From: Nonomuraea zeae
GTDB lineage: Bacteria > Actinomycetota > Actinomycetes > Streptosporangiales > Streptosporangiaceae
Direction: 5' to 3'
Assembly: GCF_005889725.1 (NCBI RefSeq)
Contig: NZ_VCKX01000016.1
Span: 24,861 to 88,860, forward strand
Length of the DNA stretch: 64,000 bases
Under the pieces are notes generated by a model. The model did no database searches and was not told the origin of the DNA. It saw only the letters and a list, made by a program, of their open reading frames with translations. The position numbers and the translations under genes are program-made. Of this stretch, positions 1 to 7,074 are shown in pieces; the first letter of the stretch is position 1, and each line of letters begins with the position of its first letter.

Positions 1-315
1 TCGGCACGCATCCACGTCCTGGTCCTGACCGGCGACCTCGACCACCACACGTCCCCCCGCCTGCAGGCGGCTCTGGACGGGCTCGCCCTCGCTCCAGGCG
101 ACGGGCTGGTGATCGACCTGTCGGCGCTCCTGTTCTGCGACTCCACCGGCATCTCCATCCTGGTGAGCGCGCACCAGCGGGCCCAGAACGCCGGTGCCGA
201 GCTGGTGCTGGCCGGTCTCGACCCCAGCATCGCCCACGCGTTCAAGATCATGGGATTGACCCGGGTGCTCTCCTTCCAGGACACCGCCGACAAGGCCATC
301 ACCGCGCTCCAGTGA
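1..315 (+). CDS. STAS-domain anti-sigma factor antagonist (5' truncated)
   Basis: The open frame runs from the first base of the window to TGA at 313-315, so the N-terminus is missing and 104 residues remain. The visible fold is a STAS domain: a beta strand (HVLVLTGDLD), an amphipathic helix, then VIDLSALLFCDSTGIS. The D47-S48-T49-G50 motif (numbering of the fragment) is the conserved loop in which the serine is phosphorylated by an anti-sigma kinase. Such antagonists release an alternative sigma factor by binding the kinase. The partner kinase and sigma factor are not visible here. The call is firm at family level; which sigma factor it controls is unknown. Confidence 0.85.
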   Translation, partial: SARIHVLVLTGDLDHHTSPRLQAALDGLALAPGDGLVIDLSALLFCDSTGISILVSAHQRAQNAGAELVLAGLDPSIAHAFKIMGLTRVLSFQDTADKAITALQ

Positions 316-402
316 TCCCGTCGCGGATCGCCCCGCACGGAGGGCCAGGGCCTGCCGGCGCTCGGCACGATGCCGGCCTGCCCGCTTCTGACGAGGGAGT
401 TT

Positions 403-437
403 CGGCCCCGGCCGAAGGTCGTGGACGGCCGGGGCCG
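403..437. terminator. Strong GC hairpin downstream of the STAS gene
   Basis: Positions 403-414 (CGGCCCCGGCCG) and 426-437 (CGGCCGGGGCCG) form a perfect 12-bp inverted repeat with an 11-nt loop. It lies between the STAS stop codon (315) and the secreted-protein start (493). There is no T-run, so it would be an actinomycete-type hairpin terminator rather than a canonical rho-independent one. It could also be an mRNA structural element. Confidence 0.5.
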
Positions 438-443
438 CCCAGG

Positions 444-457
444 TGACGCTTGCGTCA
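444..457. promoter_or_regulatory. TetR-like operator palindrome TGACGCTTGCGTCA
   Basis: The arms TGACGC and GCGTCA are perfect 6-bp inverted repeats around a TT centre. The site lies about 36 bp upstream of the secreted-protein start at 493. The shape fits a TetR-family operator, but no TetR gene is adjacent. A related site (TAACGCTTGCGTGA) is at 5190-5203. Confidence 0.35.
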
Positions 458-492
458 ATCAGCAGCCGTCGGACAGGAAGGTGTCCACGAAC

Positions 493-864
493 ATGCGCCG
501 GCCCTGGTCAGCAGTCCTGAGCGTGCTCATCGCCGCAACCCCGTTCCTCGTCAGCACGCCGGCACGGGCGGCCGCGCTGGCATGGGAATGCGACCCCGGA
601 TACTCGTGCTACTACACCGGTTCCAGCGGAACCGGCTCCAGGTGGGTGGCGCCGTATGCCGGCTGCTACTACCCCCTGGAGTCCTGGCTTCGGGACAACA
701 TCAGCTCCGTCACCAACCGCGGCCACAGCAGGGCCACCGTCCACCTGTACAACTGGGTCGGCTACTGGGAAGAGATCGCCACCATCGCACCGGGCACCTC
801 GGTGAGCTACGGGTCCGGCGCGTACGCGAACAACAAGACCGACTTCATCTGCATCGATTCGTAG
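493..864 (+). CDS. Small secreted protein resembling peptidase inhibitor family I36
   Basis: The product is 123 residues. ATG at 493 is chosen because it begins a clear Sec signal peptide (MRRPWSAVLSV..., ending near ARA-A) and has AGGAAGG about 11 nt upstream; longer in-frame starts put extra charged sequence before it. The mature part is short and rich in Tyr, Cys and Asn (CDPGYSCYYTG near its start, a Cys near the end). This matches small secreted I36-type or lactococcin-972-like proteins of actinomycetes, which are predicted protease inhibitors or antimicrobial-like peptides. The family assignment rests on this cysteine/tyrosine pattern only, so it is tentative; secretion is well supported. 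Confidence 0.6.
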   Translation: MRRPWSAVLSVLIAATPFLVSTPARAAALAWECDPGYSCYYTGSSGTGSRWVAPYAGCYYPLESWLRDNISSVTNRGHSRATVHLYNWVGYWEEIATIAPGTSVSYGSGAYANNKTDFICIDS

Positions 865-898
865 CCTCGATGCCGGTTGGGCCGGCTGGTCGATGTCG

Positions 899-1804
899 TC
901 ACAACCGGGCGATCGCCGCCCGGAGGAAGTGGTCACGCCGGAACGTGGCGTAGGGACTGTATTCCTCGGTGGGTGTGTTGAGAACGGCTACGGCGTCCCA
1001 GTAGGCGATGTCGCCGGCCAGCGTGCCGCCGGCTCGTTCCCAGCCCTCCAGCACGTGTCCGGGTGCGTCGTCGTCGTAGCGGATCGCGACCTGTTTGCGC
1101 AGCTCACCGAGATCCACACCCGGATTGCCGACGCCGGCGGTCTTCCAGTCGATCAAGCCCCGGACCGCGCCGCCGCCGATCACCGTGTTGCCGGGCCACA
1201 CATCCCCGTGTACGAAGACGACCGGCAGGTCCGGAGCCTTGATCGCCTGAACGCGTTCGTCGGCCAGCTGGAGCAGCGCGGTGGTCGGCATCTTTCCAGC
1301 CCGGCGATCCCGGGCGAAGTCGTCAACCGCGATCGGGCGGGGCCGGAACGGGAGCTGCGGCTGCGGGTCGAGGGTGACGGCGTGGACCCGGGCGATCGCG
1401 GCGCCTGCCGCCAGGAGCAGCTCGGTGGAAGGCGCGTCGGGCCAGGTGCTCGTCCCGGGCACGACGGTCTCCAAGCTCGCTGCCGTCCCGGCCTCGCGAC
1501 CGTCGAGATCGGCCGCGAGCAGGCGGGGAGCCGGCAAGCCGTGCTGCTCGGCGACAGCGAGCGCCGCGGCGTTCGTCGCGATCTGATCGGGCCCGATCCG
1601 GCTGCTCGGAGACCGGAGGACCGCTGAGTACGCCGACCCGCCGGGTGCCGTCAGATCGACCCACCACGGGCTCTCCCCGCCATGCAGGGAACGAACGGCG
1701 CTGACCGCCGTCCGACCGCCCAGCCGGCCTTCAAGCCAGGCGCGCAGCGGCTCATCAAGACCTGGGCCGCGCTGTCTACCCATCCCGCACTGGACGACTG
1801 TCAT
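899..1804 (-). CDS. Aminoglycoside phosphotransferase-fold kinase (APH family)
   Basis: Starting at ATG 1804 the product is 301 residues; ATG 1783 is an alternative and neither has a convincing ribosome site. The N-lobe is followed by the Brenner-type catalytic motif HGDVWPGN (about residues 199-206) and the metal-binding IDWKTAG segment about 18 residues later, in place of DFG. These define the APH/choline-kinase fold, which phosphorylates small molecules such as aminoglycosides, macrolides or sugars. The substrate cannot be deduced. The gene stands alone, convergent with the secreted protein and divergent from the small membrane protein at 1958. Confidence 0.8.
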   Translation of the reverse strand: MTVVQCGMGRQRGPGLDEPLRAWLEGRLGGRTAVSAVRSLHGGESPWWVDLTAPGGSAYSAVLRSPSSRIGPDQIATNAAALAVAEQHGLPAPRLLAADLDGREAGTAASLETVVPGTSTWPDAPSTELLLAAGAAIARVHAVTLDPQPQLPFRPRPIAVDDFARDRRAGKMPTTALLQLADERVQAIKAPDLPVVFVHGDVWPGNTVIGGGAVRGLIDWKTAGVGNPGVDLGELRKQVAIRYDDDAPGHVLEGWERAGGTLAGDIAYWDAVAVLNTPTEEYSPYATFRRDHFLRAAIARL

Positions 1805-1957
1805 CCAAATGGGGCTTGCCGTCAAGAGCCATCCCTTCGTCGAGCGCGTGCAAGCCGCCGTCAAGGCGGCCGGCGCACCATGAAGACCTGCCGCCCGCAC
1901 GCGGCCGTCTCCTCCGCTTCGTGTTTCCCACCTGGCCGGACGAAAGGGCCTCGAATC

Positions 1958-2212
1958 ATGCCGAACTGGATCAAGCGCATCCCTTGGTTGGTCTGGGCAC
2001 TTGCGGGAGTCGCCTGGACGGGCCTGGCGATCTGGGAGCTGTCCCAGCCCGCGAGCGTGGACGACCACCTCGACGAGGCCATCCGGTTACTCGTAGGCGT
2101 CGCGATCACCGCAGCGGCCATCGGCCTCGTCCGCCCATTCCAGAACAAGCACCGCGACAGCGCAACCGGCCCGGCCCAGGAACGCGGACACGGTACAGCT
2201 GACCTCGACTAG
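1958..2212 (+). CDS. Small membrane protein of unknown function
   Basis: The product is 84 residues from ATG 1958, preceded by AAAGGG about 11 nt upstream. Two hydrophobic segments are visible: residues about 8-28 (PWLVWALAGVAWTGLAIW) and about 43-60 (LLVGVAITAAAIGLV). A short acidic loop separates them, and the hydrophilic tail ends in ADLD. This predicts a hairpin membrane protein with both ends on one side. No family was recognised. Longer in-frame upstream starts give low-complexity basic sequence and were not used. Confidence 0.5.
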   Translation: MPNWIKRIPWLVWALAGVAWTGLAIWELSQPASVDDHLDEAIRLLVGVAITAAAIGLVRPFQNKHRDSATGPAQERGHGTADLD

Positions 2213-2349
2213 AGGCTGTCAGATGCGGCCCTGGCGGGTCGGAGACCTACGACGCCTGCGGGAACACGCAGCCGCTCGCCGACGCGGCGGCGTCCAGCGC
2301 TCGTGCTCCCGCCGCGCGGTCCGCTGCGGATCCCGGCCGGACGCGGCGC

Positions 2350-3123
2350 TCATCGAAACAGCGCGTCGTCGAGGGCGAAGCGGATGAACTCGCCCTCCGC
2401 CCGCCTGGCCGTACCCGGCCACCACCCGCCCACGACGCGGGCGGGAATGGTGAACCCGTCGAAGGTACCCTCTTCGAGGCACTCGACGCCGAACAGGTGC
2501 TCGCGGTAGGCGGTGCCGTCCGGGTTGCCCCAGCGGCTCATGACGACGCGTTCCAGCCGCCCGTCCAGCGCGATGGCCAGCGTCACCTCGTGATCCTCGC
2601 CGCCGATCGGTACGGTGGCGACCGCGTGATGCTCGTCGAGCGCCTTCCACCTGACGCGCGGATCGAGCGCGGCGGCGGGTGCCAGGACGAGCTCGCAGGC
2701 GAGCCTTCCGGCGGCACTTCTCGTGATGTCCGGCCCGCCACCTGTCATTACCGGGAAGGTGTCGAACACCCGCCAGCGCATCTCTCCGGTTCCGGCGCGA
2801 TAGCGGTCGAAGCCGTGCACCGGCGCCAGTCCCAGCCAGGTGCTCGCCGACCAGACATAGCCTTCCAGCGGCAGCAGGACCTGATTGGCGTGGAACCGGC
2901 GCCACTCGCCGAGCTTGATCGTGCCTCGCATGGTGAGGACTGCCGCCCGCAGCAGGGGCGTGCCCGGTGCGACGGCACGCAGGAGCCAGCGGCGCGCGGG
3001 CTCGGGCAGCAGGCCGGCCTGCTCGGGGTCGAACGCGGGCGGCTGCCGCGTCTGACGTTGCAGCAGGTCCCAGTCCTGCCTGGCCTGCTCGGTCAGGTGC
3101 GGCGGCGGGAGGACGACGGTCAT
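2350..3123 (-). CDS. DUF6544/DUF6920-like protein
   Basis: The product is 257 residues from ATG 3123, with a perfect AGGAGG five bases upstream. It has the layout of the DUF6544/DUF6920 group: an N-terminal LPEPARRWLLRAV segment, a G-x-I-K-x-G-E-W-R-R-F motif near residue 67, a hydrophobic LEGYVWSAS stretch, then repeated antiparallel strand patterns to a C-terminal GWWPGTARRAEGEF. Function is unknown; no catalytic signature is seen. It lies 37 bp downstream of the nitroreductase remnant on the same strand, so the two probably share a transcript. The family name is recalled from sequence pattern only. Confidence 0.55.
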   Translation of the reverse strand: MTVVLPPPHLTEQARQDWDLLQRQTRQPPAFDPEQAGLLPEPARRWLLRAVAPGTPLLRAAVLTMRGTIKLGEWRRFHANQVLLPLEGYVWSASTWLGLAPVHGFDRYRAGTGEMRWRVFDTFPVMTGGGPDITRSAAGRLACELVLAPAAALDPRVRWKALDEHHAVATVPIGGEDHEVTLAIALDGRLERVVMSRWGNPDGTAYREHLFGVECLEEGTFDGFTIPARVVGGWWPGTARRAEGEFIRFALDDALFR

Positions 3124-3160
3124 GACCGCCTCCTGCGCACGCGGAACACGGCTCTGGTCG

Positions 3161-3537
3161 TCATCGGCGTTCCTCCCTGGTACGGATCGTGGCGGCCGGC
3201 GTGCGGCGGGCGGGTGCGAGCAGGCCGACGATCGCGGCCCCGGTCAGCGCCGCCACCGTCGCCGCCATGACCGCCCCGCCGAGGAGACCGATGAGCCGGC
3301 CTCCAGATTGCGCCACCATCGCCGTGACGGCCTGCTGACCACGGTCAGGGTGTCCCCGGGTTGCTCGTACCGGACAGGGAGGCGGATGGTCGCCCCGCTG
3401 CGACGGCCGGTGAGAACCAGCAGTGCGACGTGCTGCGACAGCAGGTCGTGCAACTGCGTACGGAGCAGCCAGGCGACGACCGGGTTCACCAGGCGCGTCT
3501 GGATCCGTTCCAGCGCTCTCCACAGGCGCACCGGCAT
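3161..3537 (-). pseudogene. Frameshifted deazaflavin (F420)-dependent nitroreductase-like remnant
   Basis: ATG 3537 has AAAGGG upstream and opens MPVRLWRALERIQTRLVNP, followed by LLVLTGRRSGATIRLPVRY and SRRWWRNLEAG. These match the N-terminal half of Ddn-like nitroreductases (the RSG and WWRNL motifs bind F420 phosphate and sugar). Around 3305 the frame is lost; the continuation (GRLIGLLGGAVMAATVAALTG, stop at 3161) fits the family only in the next frame, and the C-terminal third is shortened. The gene is therefore read as a recent frameshift or a sequencing error in an otherwise short gene. A DosR-like box sits 102 bp upstream. Confidence 0.55.
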
Positions 3538-3638
3538 GGCAGGCACCCTTTCCGCTGATGGGGCCCGGGCCTCGCGTTCACCCTTCAAGCACACCGTCCG
3601 CAGCCGTCGCGGGGCAGAGTCGTACGACCTCCCACACC

Positions 3639-3652
3639 GGGACCTTCGACCC
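3639..3652. promoter_or_regulatory. DosR/OsdR-like box GGGACCTTCGACCC
   Basis: One mismatch to the window consensus GGGACCTTSGTCCC. It lies between the leftward nitroreductase remnant (start 3537) and the rightward M50 protease (start 3829). The identical 14-mer occurs in reverse orientation at 42549-42562. Confidence 0.6.
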
Positions 3653-3757
3653 CTGACCGGCCGGGCCCGGCCGGCAGGACTCTGCCGGTCACATGCCTCA
3701 GTCCTGGCAGTGATGACCTTCCCGCATCGGCCCGTCACACCCATCGGCACTCCTAGC

Positions 3758-3771
3758 GGGACCAAAGGAAC
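3758..3771. promoter_or_regulatory. Degenerate DosR-like half-palindrome upstream of the M50 protease
   Basis: GGGACCAAAGGAAC keeps the left half-site GGGAC but has a weak right half. Its position, 58 bp upstream of ATG 3829, is the distance seen for the stronger boxes. It may be the secondary site of a pair with 3639-3652. Confidence 0.3.
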
Positions 3772-3828
3772 GGGCAGCAGGGCACATTGCCTCCTGCCAT
3801 CGCGTCCTTCCGCCCCGATCCTGAACTC

Positions 3829-4974
3829 ATGAAGCCATCTGTGCGTCTGGGGCGCTTGTTCGGAATCCCGATCGCCGCGGACTGGTCAGCGCTGCTCGTC
3901 CTGGCCCTGATCACGTTGATCATCGCCGATGGCGTGCTGCCCGCCGCCGCTCCCGGCTATGCCGCGTCGGTCTACTGGGCGACCGGCGTCGCCGCCGCGC
4001 TGGTGTTCCTGGCCTGCCTGGTGGCTCACGAACTGGCTCACAGCGTGCTCGCCAAGCGGCACGGCGTGCCCGTCAAGTCGATCACATTGTGGATGCTCGG
4101 CGGGTTCTCCGAACTTACGGAGGAGCCGCCGGATCCCAAGGCCGACCTTGTCATCGCCGCCGCCGGGCCCGCCGCCAGCTTGGCCGCCGGCCTGCTGCTG
4201 GGCGGCGGGTACCTCATCGGCGAGGCCCTGAACGCCTCCCCCCTGCTGACCCAGGCACTGCTCTGGCTGGCCACGATGAACGGCGTGCTGGCCGTGTTCA
4301 ACCTGCTGCCCGGCGCCCCTTTGGACGGCGGCCGCGTGCTGCGCGCCCTGTTGTGGCGCCGCTACCACGATCGGAACCGGGCCGAGATGGCCTCCGTCCG
4401 CACCGGGCGTACGCTCGGTATGGCGTTCATGGGCGTGGGCTTCATCGAGATCCTCTTCATCAGCCTGAGCAACGGCATCTGGACCCTGCTGATCGGCTGG
4501 TTCCTCACCTCGGCCGCCAGGGCCGAAGGAACCGCCCACCTGGTGCGCGGCGCCCTGAGCAGCGCGACGGCCGCCGAAGTCATGCATCCGTCGCCCGCGT
4601 GCGCCCAGGCGTGGCAGAGCCTGCAGACCTGTGCCGAGCAAACCGTCGCCGACTCCGATCAGGACGTCTTCCCCGTAGTGGAGCTCGCGGGCGAGCCCGT
4701 CGGCGTCATCACCGCCGACCAGATCATCGCCGTGCCCGCGCACCGTCGCGATGAGCTGCAGGTCCGCTCGGTCATGACCCCGCTGCCCGGGGGCAACGTG
4801 CTCGCGCCCGATGCCCCCGCCACCGAGCTGACAGGGCTGCGGCCCATCGGCCGGCTCGTGGCGGTCGTCGTCGAGGGCGGTCACGTCACCGGCATGATCA
4901 CCATCGACGACCTCCAGCACATCCTGCGCCGTGCGATGCTGCTGCGCCGGGATTCGTCCGACCCGCAGCCCTGA
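3829..4974 (+). CDS. Site-2-protease-type M50 metalloprotease with CBS region (Rv2625c-like)
   Basis: The product is 381 residues from ATG 3829. At least five membrane segments carry the zinc motif HELAH (67-71) and the third-ligand motif NLLPGAPLDGG (158-168), which together define intramembrane M50 proteases. The C-terminal ~130 residues (AAEVMHPSP..., VRSVMTPLPGG...) are a paired CBS domain that usually senses adenylate nucleotides. Homologues with this architecture are DosR-regulon members in mycobacteria (Rv2625c). The substrate is unknown. The gene ends 5 bases before a fragment-rich stretch. Two DosR-like sites lie upstream. Start choice: the alternative at 3787 adds 14 unconserved residues. 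Confidence 0.85.
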   Translation: MKPSVRLGRLFGIPIAADWSALLVLALITLIIADGVLPAAAPGYAASVYWATGVAAALVFLACLVAHELAHSVLAKRHGVPVKSITLWMLGGFSELTEEPPDPKADLVIAAAGPAASLAAGLLLGGGYLIGEALNASPLLTQALLWLATMNGVLAVFNLLPGAPLDGGRVLRALLWRRYHDRNRAEMASVRTGRTLGMAFMGVGFIEILFISLSNGIWTLLIGWFLTSAARAEGTAHLVRGALSSATAAEVMHPSPACAQAWQSLQTCAEQTVADSDQDVFPVVELAGEPVGVITADQIIAVPAHRRDELQVRSVMTPLPGGNVLAPDAPATELTGLRPIGRLVAVVVEGGHVTGMITIDDLQHILRRAMLLRRDSSDPQP

Positions 4975-5102
4975 TGAGCGACGGACCCTACCGGGCAAAC
5001 CAGCAGGGCGAGCGGGATGTCCTCGGTGTGCGGCAGGTGGCGTCGCGTCTCGTCTTCGACCGCGTTCACCAGTGTGTTGCCGCCGGTGAACACCTTGGGC
5101 AC
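4975..5102 (-). pseudogene. Unidentified coding fragment
   Basis: Reading leftward from ATG 5102, a frame with strong GC3 bias encodes VFTGGNTLVNAVEDETRRHL and continues until it runs into the antisense of the M50 gene. The third-position bias and sensible composition up to about 4980 suggest a real 5' gene fragment, but no family was recognised and it has no proper 3' end. It is listed because it sits in a stretch made of gene pieces. Confidence 0.2.
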
Positions 5103-5189
5103 GTCAGAGCGCCGAGGAAGTCAGAGACGGCTCGGGCCCAGCCGCCAGCCGGAAACGCCCATCCCCATGCCGACGTCCTCGAATGTCAC

Positions 5190-5203
5190 TAACGCTTGCG
5201 TGA
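5190..5203. promoter_or_regulatory. Second ACGCTTGCGT palindrome (TAACGCTTGCGTGA)
   Basis: It shares the 10-base core ACGCTTGCGT with 444-457. It lies in the fragment-rich gap with no intact gene next to it, so it may be an orphan operator left after gene loss. Confidence 0.25.
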
Positions 5204-5241
5204 ACAGGCCGAGGACCGCATCCGGACGATGGACCGCGCGG

Positions 5242-5384
5242 TCAGCAGGCGACGACGGCCACTGTCTGCCCGCCGACGATGATCTTGTTGAGGTCGATGG
5301 CCGGCCGCCAGCGCGCGTCTCCGTTCCTGATCACGAACACGCCCGCGGGCGCGGCGCCGAGGCCGAAGCCTCCGCCGCGGGTGA
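5242..5384 (-). pseudogene. 3' fragment of a GerW/YtfJ-like sporulation protein gene
   Basis: The leftward frame encodes GGGFGLGAAPAGVFVIRNGD, then WRPAIDLNKIIVGGQTVAVVAC and a stop at 5242. A Gly-rich segment followed by P-x-G-x-x-V-I-x-x-G-x-x-x-W-x-P-A-x-D-x-N-x-x-I-x-G-G-Q is the C-terminal pattern of actinobacterial GerW-family proteins. Only the last ~45 residues survive. The fragment ends at about 5384, exactly where rightward P-type ATPase homology begins, so the two were joined by deletion or rearrangement. Confidence 0.4.
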
Positions 5385-6063
5385 CCGGGTGATCGCCGTG
5401 GCCACCCGCGACGCCCCCGGCCAGGACACGCTCACCCCTGCGGACGAGCACGACCTGGCCTTCCGCGGCCTGCTGGTGTTCCTCGACCCGCCCAAGGCCG
5501 GCGCCCGCGACGCGCTGGGCCGCCTGGCCGAGCTCGGCATCACCGTCAAAGTCCTCACCGGCGACAATCCGGCCGTGGCCGCCAAACTCTGCGCCGATCT
5601 CGGCCTGCCCGCCGCACGGGTGCTCACCGGAGCCGATGTCGAGGCCGCCGATGACGCCCGGCTCGCCGAGCTGATCGACCAGACCACGATCTTCGCCAGG
5701 ATCAGCCCCCAGCACAAGGCCCGCATCGTGCGCGTGCAGCGGCGGAGCGGTCTGGACGTGGCCTTCCTCGGCGACGGCGTCAACGACGCCATCGCCCTGC
5801 ACGCCGCCGACGTCGGCATCTCGGTCGACTCCGCCACCGACGTCGCCAAGGACGCCGCCGATGTGCTCCTGCTGGAGCAGAACCTCGCCATCCCCCAGAC
5901 CCTGGTGATCTTCGCCATCCGCACCCGCCGCGTCCCGTTCTTCCGCAGCCACCCCAGCCTGCCCCTGCTGCCGGCCGCTCTCGGCGTGGTCAGTGTCGGC
6001 GCGCTGCTGCCGGCCACCCCCATCCCCGCCGCGCGCCTCGTCACCCTTCGTTCACCGGGGTGA
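5380..6063 (+). pseudogene. Remnant of an MgtA/CtpF-type P-type cation ATPase
   Basis: The frame encodes part of the nucleotide-binding and phosphorylation domains: RDALGRLAELGITVKVLTGDN (the TGDN motif) and FLGDGVNDAIALHAADVGIS (the GDGxND hinge). Everything upstream is absent, including the DKTGT phosphorylation site and the N-terminal membrane part. After DVLLLE the sequence jumps to a C-terminal piece, LVIFAIRTRRVPFFRSHPS, with the intervening transmembrane segments deleted. It cannot be a working pump. P-type ATPases of this class (CtpF, Rv1997) belong to the mycobacterial DosR regulon, so the remnant may be a decayed member of the same program. It overlaps the 3' end of cydB by 23 bp. 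Confidence 0.75.
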
Positions 6064-7060
6064 GTGCTGAAGGTCCCGGGTTCTGCGGGCCGGTCGGCGT
6101 GCCGGTGAGGCGGCGGCGGAAGACCCAGTAGGTCCAGGCCTGGTAGGCCAGTACGACCGGGGTGAAGATGGCCGCGACCCAGGTCATCACCGTCAGGGTG
6201 TACGGGGTGGAGGCGGCGTTGGTCACGGTGAGGCTGTTGGCCGGGTCGAGGGCGGGCAGCACGTTCGGCCACAGACCGGTGAACAGGGCGGCGGTGAACG
6301 CGACGACGGCCAGCGCGCTGGAGGCGAACGCCCACCCGTCCCTGCCGCGCAGCGTCGCGGCCAGCGCACCGGCCAGCCCGGCCGCGGCCACCACGACCGC
6401 CGCCCACCAGACGGGCTTGCCGCCGTCGGAGGCGATGAGGAAGGCCACCACCACGAGCAGGACGATCGGCGCCAGCGTTCTGGCGATCCGGGTGGCGCCT
6501 CGGCGCAGCTCCCCGGTGGTGCGCAGGGCCAGGAAGATCGCGCCGTGCAGGGTGAACAGCAGGAGCGTGGCCACGCCGCCGAGCAGGGCGAAGGGGTTGA
6601 GCAGGGTGAGCAGGGTGCCGGTGAACTCGTGCGCCGCGTCCAGCGGGACGCCGCGCACGATGTTGGCGAAGGCCACGCCCCAGAGGAGCGCGGGCCCGAG
6701 GGAGCCCCAGAAGAACGCCCGGTCCCAGCCTCGCGTGCTGTCGCTCTTGCTGCGATATTCCAGCGCCACCCCGCGTACGATCAGCGCGAGCAGGATCAGG
6801 AACAGCGGCAGGTAGAAGCCGCTGAACAGGGTGGCGTACCACTCGGGGAAGGCGGCGAACGTCGCCCCGCCGGCCACGAGCAGCCACACTTCGTTGCCGT
6901 CCCACACCGGGCCGATCGTCCGCACGATGGTGCGCCGATCGGCTTCGGTACGGCCCAGGAAGGGCAGCAGGATGCCGACCCCGAAGTCGAAGCCCTCCAG
7001 CACGAAGTAGCCGGTCCACAGCACGGCGATCAGTACGAACCAGACAGTGGTCAGTTCCAT
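6041..7060 (-). CDS. cydB: Cytochrome bd ubiquinol/menaquinol oxidase subunit II
   Basis: The product is 339 residues from ATG 7060, with GAAGGA about 9 nt upstream and only 14 bp after the cydA stop, so the two are co-transcribed. The N-terminus MELTTVWFVLIAVLWTGYFV followed by LEGFDFGVGILLPFLG is the CydB signature; VWDGNEVWLLVAGGATFAAFP follows. About eight to nine membrane segments are predicted. With CydA it forms the high-affinity terminal oxidase used at low oxygen tension. The CydCD assembly ABC transporter is not within the window. Confidence 0.95.
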   Translation of the reverse strand: MELTTVWFVLIAVLWTGYFVLEGFDFGVGILLPFLGRTEADRRTIVRTIGPVWDGNEVWLLVAGGATFAAFPEWYATLFSGFYLPLFLILLALIVRGVALEYRSKSDSTRGWDRAFFWGSLGPALLWGVAFANIVRGVPLDAAHEFTGTLLTLLNPFALLGGVATLLLFTLHGAIFLALRTTGELRRGATRIARTLAPIVLLVVVAFLIASDGGKPVWWAAVVVAAAGLAGALAATLRGRDGWAFASSALAVVAFTAALFTGLWPNVLPALDPANSLTVTNAASTPYTLTVMTWVAAIFTPVVLAYQAWTYWVFRRRLTGTPTGPQNPGPSALTPVNEG

Positions 7061-7074
7061 GGCGCAGACGTCCT

